From positions 35,208,318 to 35,272,317 of the forward strand of contig CM070919.1 of NCBI GenBank assembly GCA_036417435.1: 64,000 nucleotides of DNA, read 5' to 3'. This stretch comes from Inia geoffrensis. Lineage: Eukaryota > Chordata > Mammalia > Artiodactyla > Iniidae. Made by a program: the position numbers and the translations under genes. Shown piece by piece: positions 1 to 11,075 of the stretch. The first letter of the stretch is position 1, and each line of letters starts with the position of its first letter. A model generated the notes under the pieces. That model was given only the letters and a program-made list of their open reading frames with translations. It was not told the DNA's origin and did not search any database.

Positions 1-339
1 CCTGGTGCCTCCCCGCTAAGGCTGTGAGCTCCTGGAGAGTCAAGATTTCTGTCAGAATCTCCAGCAGTGAGCTCAGTGTTCGACCCGGAGGAAGGGCTAA
101 GTCCCTGGCGACCACCAGACAGAGGGGTGGCCGCACGGACGCCTGCCTCTCCCTGGCCTGAGAAGACGAGACTTTGTTCAGCGGAACACACGGGAAATAC
201 AGCCTTTATAGATAGTGGCAATGATTTCCATTTCATCCCTGAAACAAATTAGTCTGGTTATTGTAGTTCACAGTAGAGGTGGGCCTTCCCGAAGGAAAAA
301 CAATGCTAATATACCCCTCTGTGCTTTTTGTCTACAAAG
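1..339. other. unassigned unique sequence
   Basis: No gene or clear repeat is visible. The first 100 bases faintly resemble the end of an L2 element (a 'gctgtgagctcctggag' phrase), but the match is too short to call. The short open frames here have no recognisable protein features. Confidence 0.4.
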
Positions 340-600
340 TGCTTTACCGTAACACCCTATGCAAATCCTCCCAACATCCCTTTGATGGCCTAAGTCCTCT
401 CTTAGCTGAGACGCTGAGTCCAGGCTTGTCTCGGTTATGGTGGGTGGTGATCCCCATGGAGCCGGAGAGTAGCCTGAGGCTCCGGCCCTTAGGTGACTCC
501 GCAGGTCCCACTGCTGTGAATGGCAGAGCCCACAGTGGAGTCACAGGCTGTCCGTCCCCGGTGTTCTCCCTACTCTGTAATCCAAATCATAATTCCTGCG
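340..600 (-). repeat. possible MIR SINE, reverse orientation
   Basis: The order of phrases fits a decayed reverse-strand MIR: 'gctttaccgtaacaccctatg', then a 'gagacgctgag' block, then 'aatggcagagccca' and 'caggctgtccg'. MIRs are ancient tRNA-derived SINEs with no coding capacity. The match is diverged and judged by eye, so the limits are approximate. Confidence 0.4.
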
Positions 601-1960
601 TGCTCTGGATGTTAAACACACCGTGTTCAAACATAGTTCTGTTTAGAGGATGCCCGTGAAGAGTCTGTGCTATATTCAAGATTTTTATTAAAAAACAAAC
701 AAAAAAAAACGGAGCACCTTATTTTTTTTATTTTTTACCAATTTGGCAAATGTATTTTACCTAACAACTCTGTTCAGTTGTCTGGGGTCCCCCATAAACC
801 GAACCAAAAAAATAAGAAATAGGTTATAGCCAGTTATATTATTCTGTGTTTAAAAAATGTACACCCTTTTGATTCTTTGGAATAGCACTACATGGGTAAT
901 ACATTATTACATGGGTAACTGTAGTGTAAATGTATTCAATAGGCAAAGAGTGATCTTTGGGAGGGAAATTAATGATACAATACCGTGGTATGTTGAGTGA
1001 ATTCAATTTATTCATTCTGTTACCTTCTCAACAAGGATAATTTAAAGTCAATAGAAGTTTCATTTTAAAACCTGCAAATTCTCAAATCTTCTAATTTAAT
1101 TAGGAAATTGAAAGCGATGTCAAATCATTTTGAGTTTACATTTGTATAAAGTAAATAAGGTGTACGTGACGTATCTCTCAAGTATTTCTAATTAACTTCA
1201 TTCTGACATTTTCATTCTTTTTTCTCAAACTGTGCAGCCATTAATATCATATTTCCAGGATAATCGTATCTGTTACAGCGTGTATATTTTCTCCACCCCT
1301 GTCCTAAAGCCAGAAAAGCCAGGCAGGCTGTTCTGTTGTAAACTTTTATTGGCAGGAGTTTGTAATTCAGCTATAAAATTTCATGCTGGGCTCCAATTCA
1401 GTGCACAAGCCCTATGCCCTGAAGAGCTTATGTTACTACAAAAACAATTGTAAAAATCCATTTTTGTTTTCTTTTTTTAGGTAGACCAAAAAAATGGTAT
1501 AGTAAGAAACATTATCCTTTCAAAACGTGCTTTCTTTCAAAAAAGCTGGCGGATAGAAAGATCTACTAGGTACTTGGCTCTCACCCCTCACACATCAAAA
1601 TAATGATTAGATGATAGCAGCAGCAGATTTACACTTAACCAGAGGTGCTGCTTGCTCCATGGTACTCAGGGCGCAAGAAACGTCACCTGCATTCTTCTAA
1701 GTCAGATTAAATCCACTGTACGGCTGCTGTCATCAAGGTTGGCAGGAAGTCCATTATCGGTCAGTTTGGGGTGCCCTCTCCTGCCCTTCATATTACAACT
1801 CCGGGGCTTCTGCACAGGCCAGAAAAAGAGCAAAAGACCCAGACTAGGTGTGTGGTGGCTTTTTGATACTTGCCCAGGAAGCTAGTTTTATTAGCAGAAT
1901 CGGACCACCCATGCCATGATCAGTAATGAGAACTTGGACAAGGTTCCCCAGTTCACTGTA
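601..1960. other. AT-rich unassigned sequence
   Basis: This stretch is mostly AT-rich with short homopolymer runs (A-rich near 690-710, T-rich near 720-735). I see no gene, RNA or repeat that I can name. It may contain old repeats too diverged to recognise by eye. Confidence 0.4.
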
Positions 1961-1961
1961 A

Positions 1962-2305
1962 AGGCAGTCCTCCCTTGATAGCCTCGGGGGCTTGGTTCCA
2001 GGACCCCTGCAGACACCAAAATCCTCAGATGCTCGAGTCCCTCATATAAAAAGAAGTAGTGTTTTCACATGACCTGTGCACCTCCTCCCATATATTTTAA
2101 ATCATCTCTAGCTTACTTATAACATGTAATACAATGTAAATACTTGTAAATACAATGTAAGTGCTATGTAACTAGTTTCTGGGGAGCGGTAAATTGAAAT
2201 TTTGCTTCTTGGAAGCTTCTGGAATTAAAAAAATAATAATAATTTTGGTCTGCCCTTGGTTGACCCTGCAGATGAAGAACTCGGGACCTGCAGTGCCACC
2301 CCTCC
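1962..2305 (+). mobile_element. Tigger-like (pogo/TcMar) DNA transposon relic
   Basis: The left end reads 'cagtcctcccttgatagcct' followed by 'ggttccaggacccctgcaga' and 'ccaaaatcctcagatgctc'. The middle is the AT-rich 'taaatcatctctagcttact' block. The right end has 'ttggttgaccctgcagatg' and 'gaactcgggacctgcag'. The two ends are roughly inverted copies, as expected for a non-autonomous Tigger-type element of the MER2 kind. It has no transposase frame. The internal section appears shortened relative to the family, as far as I recall it. The subfamily name is uncertain. Confidence 0.6.
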
Positions 2306-2744
2306 CCTGAGGTCTTGGTGTCAGAAGTGTAGGTTCAAGAATCGGAGCAGGTCTCTGACCCTCAAGGACCCCAGAGCACTTGTGTTCCAGCACACGTGCA
2401 TACACATCTCCCTCACTCCCGTCCTCCCATTGCTTCCCCTTTACCCAGTTTCCAGTCTGTTAAGAATCAGCCATCTCTCAATAGAGGTCTGTTTGTGGAG
2501 TGCACACATTTACTCTAGAATTCTCCTCTGCCTCTGAACCACAAAACCAAAAAGTATGTATTTTTACTTTCTCGCTATATTGGGTAAGAAGGAGGCGTGA
2601 AAAGATAGGGGTGAAAGAGAATGATTTCAGTCTTTCTGTTTATTCTACTGCAGAACAACAATAACAACAACAACTACATGTTTTGTTTTTGTAAAATCAC
2701 CCCGTCACATAGAAAACTTTGATTTGGCTCTAACCTTCTCAGCA
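2306..2744. other. unassigned sequence
   Basis: No gene or nameable repeat is seen. There is a pyrimidine-rich patch near 2405-2460 and a short CAA-rich patch near 2654-2675. Confidence 0.35.
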
Positions 2745-2885
2745 CTGGGTAGACGGCTCCTAAGATGTGGATTGTGGTTTTAAATCTGCAACTAATTAGC
2801 CCCTGTCTTTGGGTATGTGACTGAAACCCTGATCCCATTTTATTCACCTATAAAATTGAGAGGTATGAATTAGTATTCTGCAAAA
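2745..2885 (+). repeat. possible MIR SINE fragment
   Basis: The phrases 'gatgtggattgtggttttaa', 'tgtctttgggtatgtgac' and 'ttcacctataaaattgagag' keep the order of the MIR core, including the decayed 'tcatctgtaaaatggg' segment. Divergence is high and the limits are approximate. Confidence 0.35.
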
Positions 2886-3230
2886 TTTCTTCCTGACTTA
2901 AAAAAATCTCATCATTTATGAAATAATTAAAGTATAGCCTAACGGTTTCTGAGTTGTTTTATGCATTGTGTTATTTCATAGCTAGGGATTTTTGATGATC
3001 ATACAAAAATTAGGGTGTGTATAATTAGTAGTATTTGTTATTCTGATGATAGTCATGGGGCTGTTTGTCGAAACAACACTAGATCAACCAAGTGACAGAA
3101 AAAGAATGGGATTTTGTAAGATCTTCTGGAAGATTTACAGATATGAGTAATTGATAGGATGTATTTTTGCTTGAAGACAGACCTTAGTTTTGATCAAATT
3201 CCATTGTTCAGGTTACTGCACCGTCCTGTC
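2886..3230. other. AT-rich unassigned sequence
   Basis: Nothing nameable is seen between the possible MIR and the CHR SINE. The SINE's left target-site duplication begins immediately after this stretch. Confidence 0.35.
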
Positions 3231-3576
3231 AAAAATACGTGAGCTGGGGCTTCCCTGGTGACACAGTGGTTGAGAAATCCACCTGCCAGTGCAGGGGACA
3301 CCAGTTTGATCCCTGGTCCAGGAAGATCCCACATGACTTGGAGCAACTAAGCCCATGCACCACAACTACTGAGCCTGTGCTCTAGAGCCCGTGAGCCACA
3401 ACTACTGAGGCCACGTGCTGCAACTACTGAGGCCCGTGTGCCTAGAGCCCGTGCTTCACAACAAGAGAAGCCACCGCAATGAGAAGAGTAGCCCCTGCTC
3501 ACTGCAACTAGAGAAAGCCTGCGTGCAGCAACCAAGACCCATCGCAGCCAAAAAGAAACAAAAAATACGTGAGCTG
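3231..3576 (+). mobile_element. full-length CHR-type tRNA(Glu)-derived SINE with 16-bp TSDs
   Basis: The element body spans about 3247-3560 and opens with 'gggcttccctggtgacacag'. It ends in an A-rich tail. It is bracketed by the perfect direct repeat AAAAATACGTGAGCTG at 3231-3246 and 3561-3576, so its boundaries are secure. It keeps the long internal section rich in 'acaactactgag' repeats that the shorter copies elsewhere in this window lack. The tRNA-like promoter at the 5' end is decayed ('gtttgatccctgg' at the B-box position). It was copied into place by L1 machinery and has no coding role. Confidence 0.93.
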
Positions 3577-3846
3577 CTCTGAGAAATATGTGAATGTCAA
3601 CAATGGCTTTTTCCAAAGCTTTGATATCACCCCTTTCTTCTGACTTCACCCTTTCCCATAGATCAGCATATCTTATGACACCACACGTTAATTTAGCACG
3701 TCCTCCTCTCTTCGGGACAAATGCACCGATCTGAAACCCTTCCGGAAGACCAGGTGCACATTCATGATTTGGAATTTAAAGCTGTTGATATTTTCTCCTA
3801 CCTAAATACCCTGTGCGCCTTCCAAAGATATGTTGATCTCAAAAAT
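3577..3846. other. unassigned sequence
   Basis: No gene or repeat is recognised between the SINE and the tetranucleotide microsatellite. Confidence 0.35.
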
Positions 3847-3936
3847 GGTAGATAGATAGATAGATAGATAGACAGGCAGACAGGTAAAGTAGGTGGATAG
3901 ATGGATGGATGGATGGATAGAGAGAGAGAGAGAGGG
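3847..3936 (+). repeat. compound microsatellite (GATA)n / (GGAT)n / (GA)n
   Basis: About six GATA units are followed by degenerate 'gacaggcagacaggt' units, a block of GGAT units and a run of GA. The compound, interrupted structure indicates an old array that has drifted. It is likely length-polymorphic, mainly in the pure GATA and GA parts. Confidence 0.95.
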
Positions 3937-4149
3937 AGAGAGGACTATGGAAGTCTGAGCTACCCTCAAAACCTGAGAGACCAGATATGGCAGATATTAA
4001 TGAACCATAATTTATCAGACTGAATCCTCAAACTGCTAGTCTGTCCTCAGTGATGAATGATTCCGGGCCCCTCCTAGCAGGACCGGAAGCAGAGCTGCTA
4101 TTAACAGACCGCTAACATATCTCTAAAGAGCCAGAGCACTGAAAGGGGG
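3937..4149. other. unassigned sequence
   Basis: No recognisable feature is seen between the microsatellite and the LTR-like block. Confidence 0.3.
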
Positions 4150-4725
4150 TTTCACGTGGGTGGATGTCAGTCTGAGAAGAAGTAAGTTATAAATGGTGGG
4201 CAATCTTGATTTGTTCCATCATTCAGTCCTTCCCCATAACTGTTGACCTCTCTGTATGTAACATTTCAGTCTTCTGTCTGTAAGTACAGTCTTGTTTAGT
4301 GGGTGCCCAGGACTGAGGAGGCCGTGGGCAGTCACAGATGTCTTCTGTTGGGTCACTCCACAGCTTACCGACACCTTTCCTCCCCTCCCCGTATCTCCCC
4401 AGATGAACTTGGATGGGCCCCCTCGCTCTCTGTTTTGCTGTTGGGCTTGGCCATCGAGGGGCACCTATAGGATATGGGAAAGCGCAGTCCCCCTGCAGAG
4501 GTCACACCTGTGTCACCCCGTCCCCCTGCACAGCCCACTGTCTCCTTGTGCCTTCAGAGCTAGGGTGGTAGAGGCCTCTGTACCTATTACGAGGATTCCG
4601 CACCAACATTTGTGGGTTTCCTATACCCCTCCTGCCTCTTTGTCAACGGCTTTTCAATTAAACTCTCCTCAAATCATCCAGTTTTAGCGTGCCATCGGTT
4701 TCCTTGGGGACCTTGACTGATATGG
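4150..4725 (+). repeat. probable ancient LTR-like interspersed repeat
   Basis: The right-hand end has 'caattaaactctcctcaaat', 'agcgtgccatcggtttcc' and 'ggggaccttgactgata'. I recall this as a recurring mammalian interspersed-repeat end that includes a polyadenylation-like AATTAAA. The left limit is uncertain. The 131-codon frame at 4292-4687 lies wholly inside this block and looks incidental. I cannot name the family. Confidence 0.35.
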
Positions 4726-5034
4726 GACCAAGAGAAGCTTTCTCGAGAAACTAAACGATAAGCTCTGTCTGGAAGGAGTTAGGAACACGGGGGAGAAATA
4801 GTTTGGAACGAGAAGGAACAGAGGGAAACGGGAACATTTCAGTGAGTCGAAGTGAGACGTGCAGAGACGGCAGTTGCTGTGGTTAGTTAGCAGTTACCGA
4901 ACAGGATCGGCCTTTAAGTGCGTCTGGTGGCTCTTCCAAAGCATGTTCGCCCGTCAGCAAGTCCTTGGGTCGTGGAAAGTTCCAACCTAAGACTCTTTAC
5001 ATTTTTAAGTTACGTTGAGCAACTAACAGCTTCC

Positions 5035-5049
5035 CCACCAGGTGGCGCT
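5035..5049 (+). promoter_or_regulatory. candidate CTCF binding motif
   Basis: The 15 bases CCACCAGGTGGCGCT match the core CTCF consensus (CCACNAG, then a G-rich half, then GCGC) at essentially every informative position. CTCF is a zinc-finger protein that anchors chromatin loops and insulators. The motif lies in non-repetitive sequence outside any element I can name. Whether it is bound cannot be told from sequence. Confidence 0.6.
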
Positions 5050-6495
5050 CATGCAGCAACCTTGGAGCACCGAGAGGGGAAGGTTAAAGAGCTGTCAGAC
5101 AGATGTTCTTGTCTTTCAGGCTGTATCTAAGTTAAGGTAGGAATGATGAGGTCGGAAAGGCTAATAAATGTATTATGTGGTGGAGAAGTTATTTCTCCTG
5201 GCCCATGAGACAGAAAGGCCATTATTTTAAAGCGCCACGCGAGTTGTGCTTCATCTGCTGCGACACCAGGTTCTCCTAATCCTGCTCGTACTTATGTTAT
5301 TCCTCGTGTGATACGTGCCTTTGGCTGTGAGTAAAGAAGAAGAGATTATAGGAGTTTCTGTAAGCTGATGGCTTAAGGGTCCAGCAAATTTCAATAAATC
5401 TGTAGCAGAAAAAAAAAAAAATGCCTTTGGACACTCTGATCATCCAACAGTGAATAAAAAACGTAGACACAGTGCGTTAATGCGAGGAGGCAGATGACGT
5501 GCAAGAGTGGCATCACCTGTAAGTAAAGCGGACAGTGTGACAAAAGCGTTTCTTCCCCTACTTTGATCGAACAGACTAGAGCATCTTTGCACCCAGCTTG
5601 CCAAAGTGCTGACGCTGTTTTCCATCTCGCTTTCTCCCTGTGTCCTCACCCGACACCGATCATTCTTTTATCCTGGCCTCCTCCGGATAAAAGACGACAT
5701 AGACTATCAGGAGACTGAACTGGGCAGTACCCACAGAGTGAGAAGTGGGACAGAAATATCTGGGGCTCCTGTTCTTTTCTCCCATCTCCGTCTTCCCCAG
5801 GAGACTTTCTGCAGACTCTCCTAGTGGGTTCTGTTGCAGCTAAGGGGTGTCCAAGAGAGACAGTGGGCCAGCTGACTGCCGAGGCATGTTCCTCCCAGGT
5901 CATCGGGGTGTAGAGCAGGCCCTCAGCACTGCACACCCCGGAACTTGGTTACTCATCCAGGACCAGATGGCAGATTCACGTGCAGGGCTGTGAGTTTGAG
6001 GAACCATGGAACCAAAAAGGAGGCAAAGAAACAGGAAAGGACGTGACTGGCAGGTGCCAGAGAATTCACGTGTGTGGCCTCAGGAGACACTGAGCAACCC
6101 AAGAGATGAAGTTGTCCCCATTTGACAGATGAAATAGTGGAGGAAAGGGAAACTCAAGGGTTTTCACACAAGATCGTCCAACTACGAAGAGAACAAAGAG
6201 ACACAGACAAAATTTATGTGCCCATTAAAGTCTCAGATGATTGATACAGAAGCAGAAAGAGGCACCAGATTAAATGAAATTGAGCCCTTCTTTCCCAGAG
6301 TTTACTCTTGACCGTATAAAGGTATTTAGAAAATCAAGTTTGCAACCAAAATGTGTCTTGTTCAAGCAAAGGTTTGTTGTGAAGAGGGTTATTTTGTCCA
6401 CATTCTGGATTAGTCCAGGGACCTACGTGTGCTCACAATTTGCAGGCACGCTCAACGTGCCTGCTGGACAGGGACGTCTCCATGGCGTAAACCCT
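5050..6495. other. unassigned sequence
   Basis: I see no gene. There is an A13 run near 5409-5421. A weak MIR-like phrase occurs near 6110-6150 ('gttgtccccatttgacagat'), but it is too short to annotate separately. The open frames at 5606-5824 (+) and 5646-5936 (-) overlap each other and resemble nothing known to me. Confidence 0.35.
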
Positions 6496-6655
6496 GGGCT
6501 GTCTCGCAGGGCCCTGTGCTTAGAAGGGCCCCGCACTTGGGGTGGGTTCTCGCTCTGCTGCCGCCATCTTGAAATTCTTATAACTTTTGGACAGGGGGCC
6601 TCTGTGCTTTAATTTTGTTCTGGGCCCTGAAAATTATGTAGCCAGACCTACTCTG
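6496..6655 (-). repeat. ancient interspersed repeat, possibly hAT-type, family unassigned
   Basis: The phrases 'cagggccctgtgcttagaag', 'gccatcttgaaattcttata', 'acttttggacagggggcc' and 'aaattatgtagccagac' form a sequence I recognise as a recurring old mammalian repeat. It is probably a non-autonomous DNA transposon, but I cannot name it with confidence. It has no coding capacity. Confidence 0.4.
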
Positions 6656-7369
6656 AGTCAGAGGATGCTTCTTTTTTAATCACTGCTGGATAAACACGGA
6701 CACGTCCTGTTCCTCCTCAGTCCATTTTGTAACCTTTCACAACATTCAGTCAGCAAGTTACGTCCTCAGATAGATCGGCTGGAACGCACCCATTGGAATG
6801 TTGCTTTAAATAGTTCCTTCTTTCCTTTGGTAAATCCACACTGAGCACGCATTCAGCGTGAGGCACCTGCGAGTCTCAGGTGATTTCCCAATTCTTTCTG
6901 GCAGCGTGGCTCTTCCGCTTCTCACAAAGAAGGGAAGCTTTGACAGCTTGCAGCTCTGAGCCAACCAACGTTCCTGCTGGTCCCCCTCTCAGAGGATGAG
7001 CTCTCAGGATCTTGGCCTTCAGCGCTGAGGGCGTCTTATTAATTCCCCTCCGCACTGCCTGCAGTCACCACCAGTGGCAGCCACTGCACTGCCATCTGAG
7101 AAATGAACCCCCGTGGAAATCACCATCCTTGCCCCAGGCCAAACGAGTTCTTCTGGCAGGTCCTGGTGGATTTGTGAAATATTAAATATGTTCCATATTC
7201 TTTGTACATTAAAAAAAGCAAACCTGAGAAATCTCCTTAGGTATTAAGTGTCTGTTTCTACATGATATTATTCTCGGCACTGTGCAGAGGGCTTTAGCTG
7301 GAGTCTTATTTCTGGAGAACCTGTCAACGATAGATCATGAGACTAAAAATATCTGAATTTAAAGACAGC
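6656..7369. other. unassigned sequence
   Basis: This is mixed-composition sequence with no gene, RNA or repeat I can name. Confidence 0.35.
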
Positions 7370-7660
7370 ATATACAAGGGCAAAACCATGAAGACCACAG
7401 AACAATGCAAAACAGAGTGTGCGCTTGGTGTCCATTTCAAGAATACGTACATCCGTAGAGCAGTAAGGAGTGAGGGAGCCTTAAGTGGCTGATGCTCACG
7501 CCGGATGGCGCGGGAAGAGGCTATTAGATCTTTTCCAAATAGCTCTGGAAGCCTGCGAAGAGAAGGTGGGATTGCATGGGTTATTTGGATGATGGAAGAG
7601 CGATAACTTGGCAGACAGGAAGAGAGAGCATTCCAAGAATATGGCACAGCTTGGAAACGG
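7370..7660 (-). repeat. possible L2 LINE 3' fragment, reverse orientation
   Basis: On the reverse strand the phrases 'attcttggaatgctctc' and 'caatcccaccttctcttcg' recall the L2 3' region ('tgcctggaatgctct', then the 'cacctcctcagagaggcctt' segment). This also accounts for the 139-codon reverse frame at 7324-7743, which has no other recognisable homology. Divergence is high. Confidence 0.4.
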
Positions 7661-8914
7661 CTTGTGTGGAATGACTGGGTGATGAAGATGTTAAGCCAAT
7701 TGGCTTGAACCGAGTGGAGGCTCCTTCCAAGGAAGGGTTTCAAATTTGATTCAAAACAAAATAATGACTTTCTGTGGCATTATTGTGGCAACTAACAGTA
7801 TTTTTTTTTTTTTTTTAACCAAATGCACACTATTCAAATCAAGACCCAGGTTATGGAATTTCTAGAAGAGGAAGTCTCCTGGGTAATCAGAAGGGAAGTA
7901 AGAGGTGAGACGGGACAGCCTCAGCTCCCCTCAGGAGTGAACACAGATAACCCGGCGCACTCCGCCCCGAAGAGGACGCAGAAGCAAACAGCTGGAGCTG
8001 CTGGAGTCGAAGGGAGCAGGGGTGTGTCCTTGTTTCCCTGTTGTGGCCAAAGAGGACACAGGCCCCAGCCTTGGCATCTCTGCTGTCTTTGGCGTGGTGC
8101 CCACGAGCTCTGAAGTTCTAACTGAGGCTCAGTGACCTGGGCCTTTGGGTGGAGGACCGCTGTCTATATTTACTCCATGATCGACTTCAAAACCTAAGTA
8201 CAAAATGTATTTATCCACTCTCATAGATTTTAAAATTCTGAGAAAATTTGCTGCTTTTAAGGTGCTGATAGGTTAAGTAAGGAGAGAAATCATGCCCGTT
8301 TGAAAAATTAAATAAGAAAAAAATAAAATAATTATCATAAAAAGATACTTACCTACCAAATGCTTGACTCTCACGAGAAGGGTAGAGGAAGGCCGTATTC
8401 TTTAGGTTGGAAGAGACTAAGAACTTTAGGAGGGGTTAATGTGTGAGATGTATCTTCAAGGATGCGTAGAATTTAAATACTTTGAAGGCAGCACGAAGTG
8501 TGATCGGAAAGGTACCCAACCTCAGAGGAAAAACATGGCGGCCAGAAAACGTGAGCCAGAAGAGAAGGTGGGAGACGCCGTCCAGAACAGAAGGCTTCTA
8601 GAGGACGTTAGATGAGACCGGAAGGGGAGGGGTAGCCTCACTGGTGGTGGGAAATGGAACTCATTCTCTCTGTTGTAAGGGATGAAATCATCAGAGAAGA
8701 GCACTTTTCGCCCAAGCTCAGGAAGGAAAGTTCATATGTGCAAGACTTCTGACAAGTGTTTTTTCACCCCACCCCCACCCCGATACAAGGTTGAATTGCC
8801 AGTGCATAGCAGAGGTAAATCATCCGCCCTGTACGATGACTCTGATAGCGCCATCTGAAGAGTTGCCGGATAATTTGTCTTTGTGAAAGGCCATAAGCAC
8901 ATCCTTGAGCGCTG
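7661..8914. other. unassigned sequence with a T17 tract
   Basis: A run of about 17 T lies at 7800-7817 with no recognisable retroelement body beside it. The open frame at 7823-8113 has no identifiable domain. Nothing else can be named. Confidence 0.35.
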
Positions 8915-9060
8915 CTACTGCTACCTGAGCGAGCGCCTCGTCGAGGTGCGCTGGAGTGCAGCGTGTGGCACGTCCCGCTGCTGCGGCCATCTGCCGTACC
9001 TTAGAACGTGGTCTGGCAGTTCCGGAGATGGCACGGGCAGCCCGGCAATATAGCCATATG
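8915..9060. other. small CpG-dense patch
   Basis: By eye there are roughly 14 to 15 CpG dinucleotides within about 145 bases, in a window where CpG is generally scarce. The patch contains GAGCGAGCGCC and a CCCGCTGCTGCGGCC segment. It falls outside any repeat I can name. It is shorter than a classical CpG island, and no TATA box or convincing open frame is associated with it. It could be a small regulatory element or a CpG-rich repeat that I do not recognise. Confidence 0.45.
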
Positions 9061-9439
9061 TTATTGTGCGTTTCCTTCCTTGAGCGACAGAACAGCCATC
9101 TTCAAGGTACCGCCAGGAATTCCAAGTCACGTGACTGCCTTTGTCTCCTCAAGACCAAAGGTATCCGGATTTATTTGAAAAGCACGATGACAAACAAACA
9201 GCCAGTCCGTGTGAACAGAAACCTTCTCGGGTGCCACCGAGTGAAGAGTTAGACTCAGAATAGAGGAGATGGGGGACCCCCCACTCCAAGATAAAAGCTA
9301 AAAGCAAACAAAAAAAACTCAAAAAGCTTTTGTAATGATGAGTATTCGTGGGTGGCTTGAGAGGAGTCATTCCCTGATAACGTAAAAATTCGCATGAAGT
9401 TCTCATCAGCATCCTTTTTGTATAACACTTGTTCACAAG

Positions 9440-9612
9440 GTTGCATAATCCAGAGCCATTCAAAGTGTGGTCCATGTGCTGGAAGTATCTGCATCCCCTG
9501 GGAGCTTATTAGAAATGCTGAATGAAGCCCCAACCCGGACCTACCGAGTCCTAAGCTGCATTTCACTGGATCCCCAGGTGATCCCTATGTGTATTGAGGT
9601 TTGAGATGTCTC
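9440..9612 (+). mobile_element. MER5A-type hAT-Charlie DNA transposon relic
   Basis: The order of phrases matches MER5A: 'attcaaagtgtggtccatg', 'gcatcccctgggagcttatt', 'agaaatgctgaatg', 'cccggacctaccgagtc', 'ccaggtgatccctatgtgt' and 'gaggtttgaga'. This is a short non-autonomous element once mobilised by a Charlie-family transposase, and it is non-coding. The terminal inverted repeats are decayed. Confidence 0.75.
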
Positions 9613-10925
9613 GGTCAGAAAGAAGATGCTCAGAAAACCTTTGCCTGTGTAGATTTGACCATTCTGGGCAAATCATCTTGATACAGTGACTGGAGTAGGG
9701 CTCCTCCAACTGCATCTGAAAATTGATATGTAATGCTCACAGAGGATATTTCATTGCAGACGTTATACTCCAGATAAATTTGTGTTCATAATAACCGAGC
9801 CCGTAATGTTTACCATTGGGATCAGTGCACACAGAGCCGAAAGGACGCCCGCTGGGTTGTTTCGTCACCGTCAGTCCCTCCTCAGGAAAGAAGCACAGAA
9901 GAGTTTCTGTTCTGCATCCTTGCTCCAGTCCGAGACCTAGAAGTGATCTGAGATGACTACTTCTTGATTCGCGGCACTTAACTCTGCTTACAGGCTTGTC
10001 CATAGAAGAGGCCACGAGTCTGGAGACGGACTTGTTCACCTTATTAGCGCCCACGCTGCTCTGTGAGCCGGTCCTCTAATCCAGGCGTCAGACGTGGGCT
10101 CGGTGCCCTCCAGGCCGGTGGCTACGTCCTTCCCCTGCTGGCTGAATCTGCGTGCACGCTCTGTCAACGAGGCAGGGAAAGGCCTCTTCTGGCTCGGAGT
10201 CTGAATTGAAAGTGAATCTCCCCTGTTTGCACAGCACCATGACACTTCACATAATATCATACCCAGGCAGCGGTCGTTCTGAACAGTACTTCGTAAACAC
10301 TTTGTGTCCGGTATCGTATGAGCTGCAGTTGCTCGTATGGAAAGGAAAAGGATGGTTTTAAAGTTGAACGAGAAGAACAGCAATGCCTCCTAGGCCTCCA
10401 AAATGTCCACTGAAAATTCAGCACTAAAGACAGAAAAATGACTAACAAGAGCCATATTTTAAAATCATTTTTAAAAAGTATGTGTTTAGCCAAGGAAATA
10501 AAAGAAGACTTATGAAAAATTAATGCCATCTCTTATGGGGTGATTAAAAATAGAGACAACAGACTGTCAGTTAATGAGGCATACAGGCTGGAGAGGTGAC
10601 ACAGAAAATAAAAAGTGGATTATTTGGAGTACAATTTTTAATTGAAAATACATAGGACAATTTTTAGCATCAGTCGTTTCGTATTAATATGGCTACTTAA
10701 AAAAATGTTTTGTTTTCTTGGAGCCCAGCACACATGGTGGGCCTGGGAGCTGGCCTGGGGTTAAGATCCAAAGGGTCCACCACTCTGAGAACCTAAGATT
10801 CCACTAGATGATCTACGGGTAGAAACATGAGAACTGACTTCTTTTTAATCATCTAATAATCCAGAATATTTCGAAGTATTCCACTTTAATAGCTCCCACA
10901 CAACTGTAAAATTGAGGGTACAATT
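9613..10925. other. unassigned sequence
   Basis: No gene or named repeat is seen. Overlapping reverse-strand frames at 9737-10054, 10036-10383 and 10257-10529 share no recognisable domain. Confidence 0.35.
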
Positions 10926-10927
10926 TT

Positions 10928-11075
10928 CACTTATTTATTTCCTCAGCTGGTATCTATGGGACATACTCTCTGTCAGGCACCGTTTTAGGACTCTGAAGGG
11001 TTAATCACTAAGCGAGACAAGCACAGGTCCCTCCCCTCGTGGAGCTTACATTTTAACAGAAGAAATGTGCAAATC
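10928..11075 (-). repeat. L2 LINE 3' end, reverse orientation
   Basis: The phrases 'gacatactctctgtcaggca', 'ccgttttaggactctgaagg' and 'ccctcccctcgtggagctta', then 'cattttaacagaagaaatg', follow the reverse complement of the L2 3' end. In the consensus this is a size/grade phrase, then 'ccctcatggagcttacattctag'. The copy is ancient and non-coding. Confidence 0.55.

Noticed and set aside
7324..7743. 139-codon reverse open frame
   Set aside because: Partly explained by a decayed reverse L2 3' region. No protein family is recognised.
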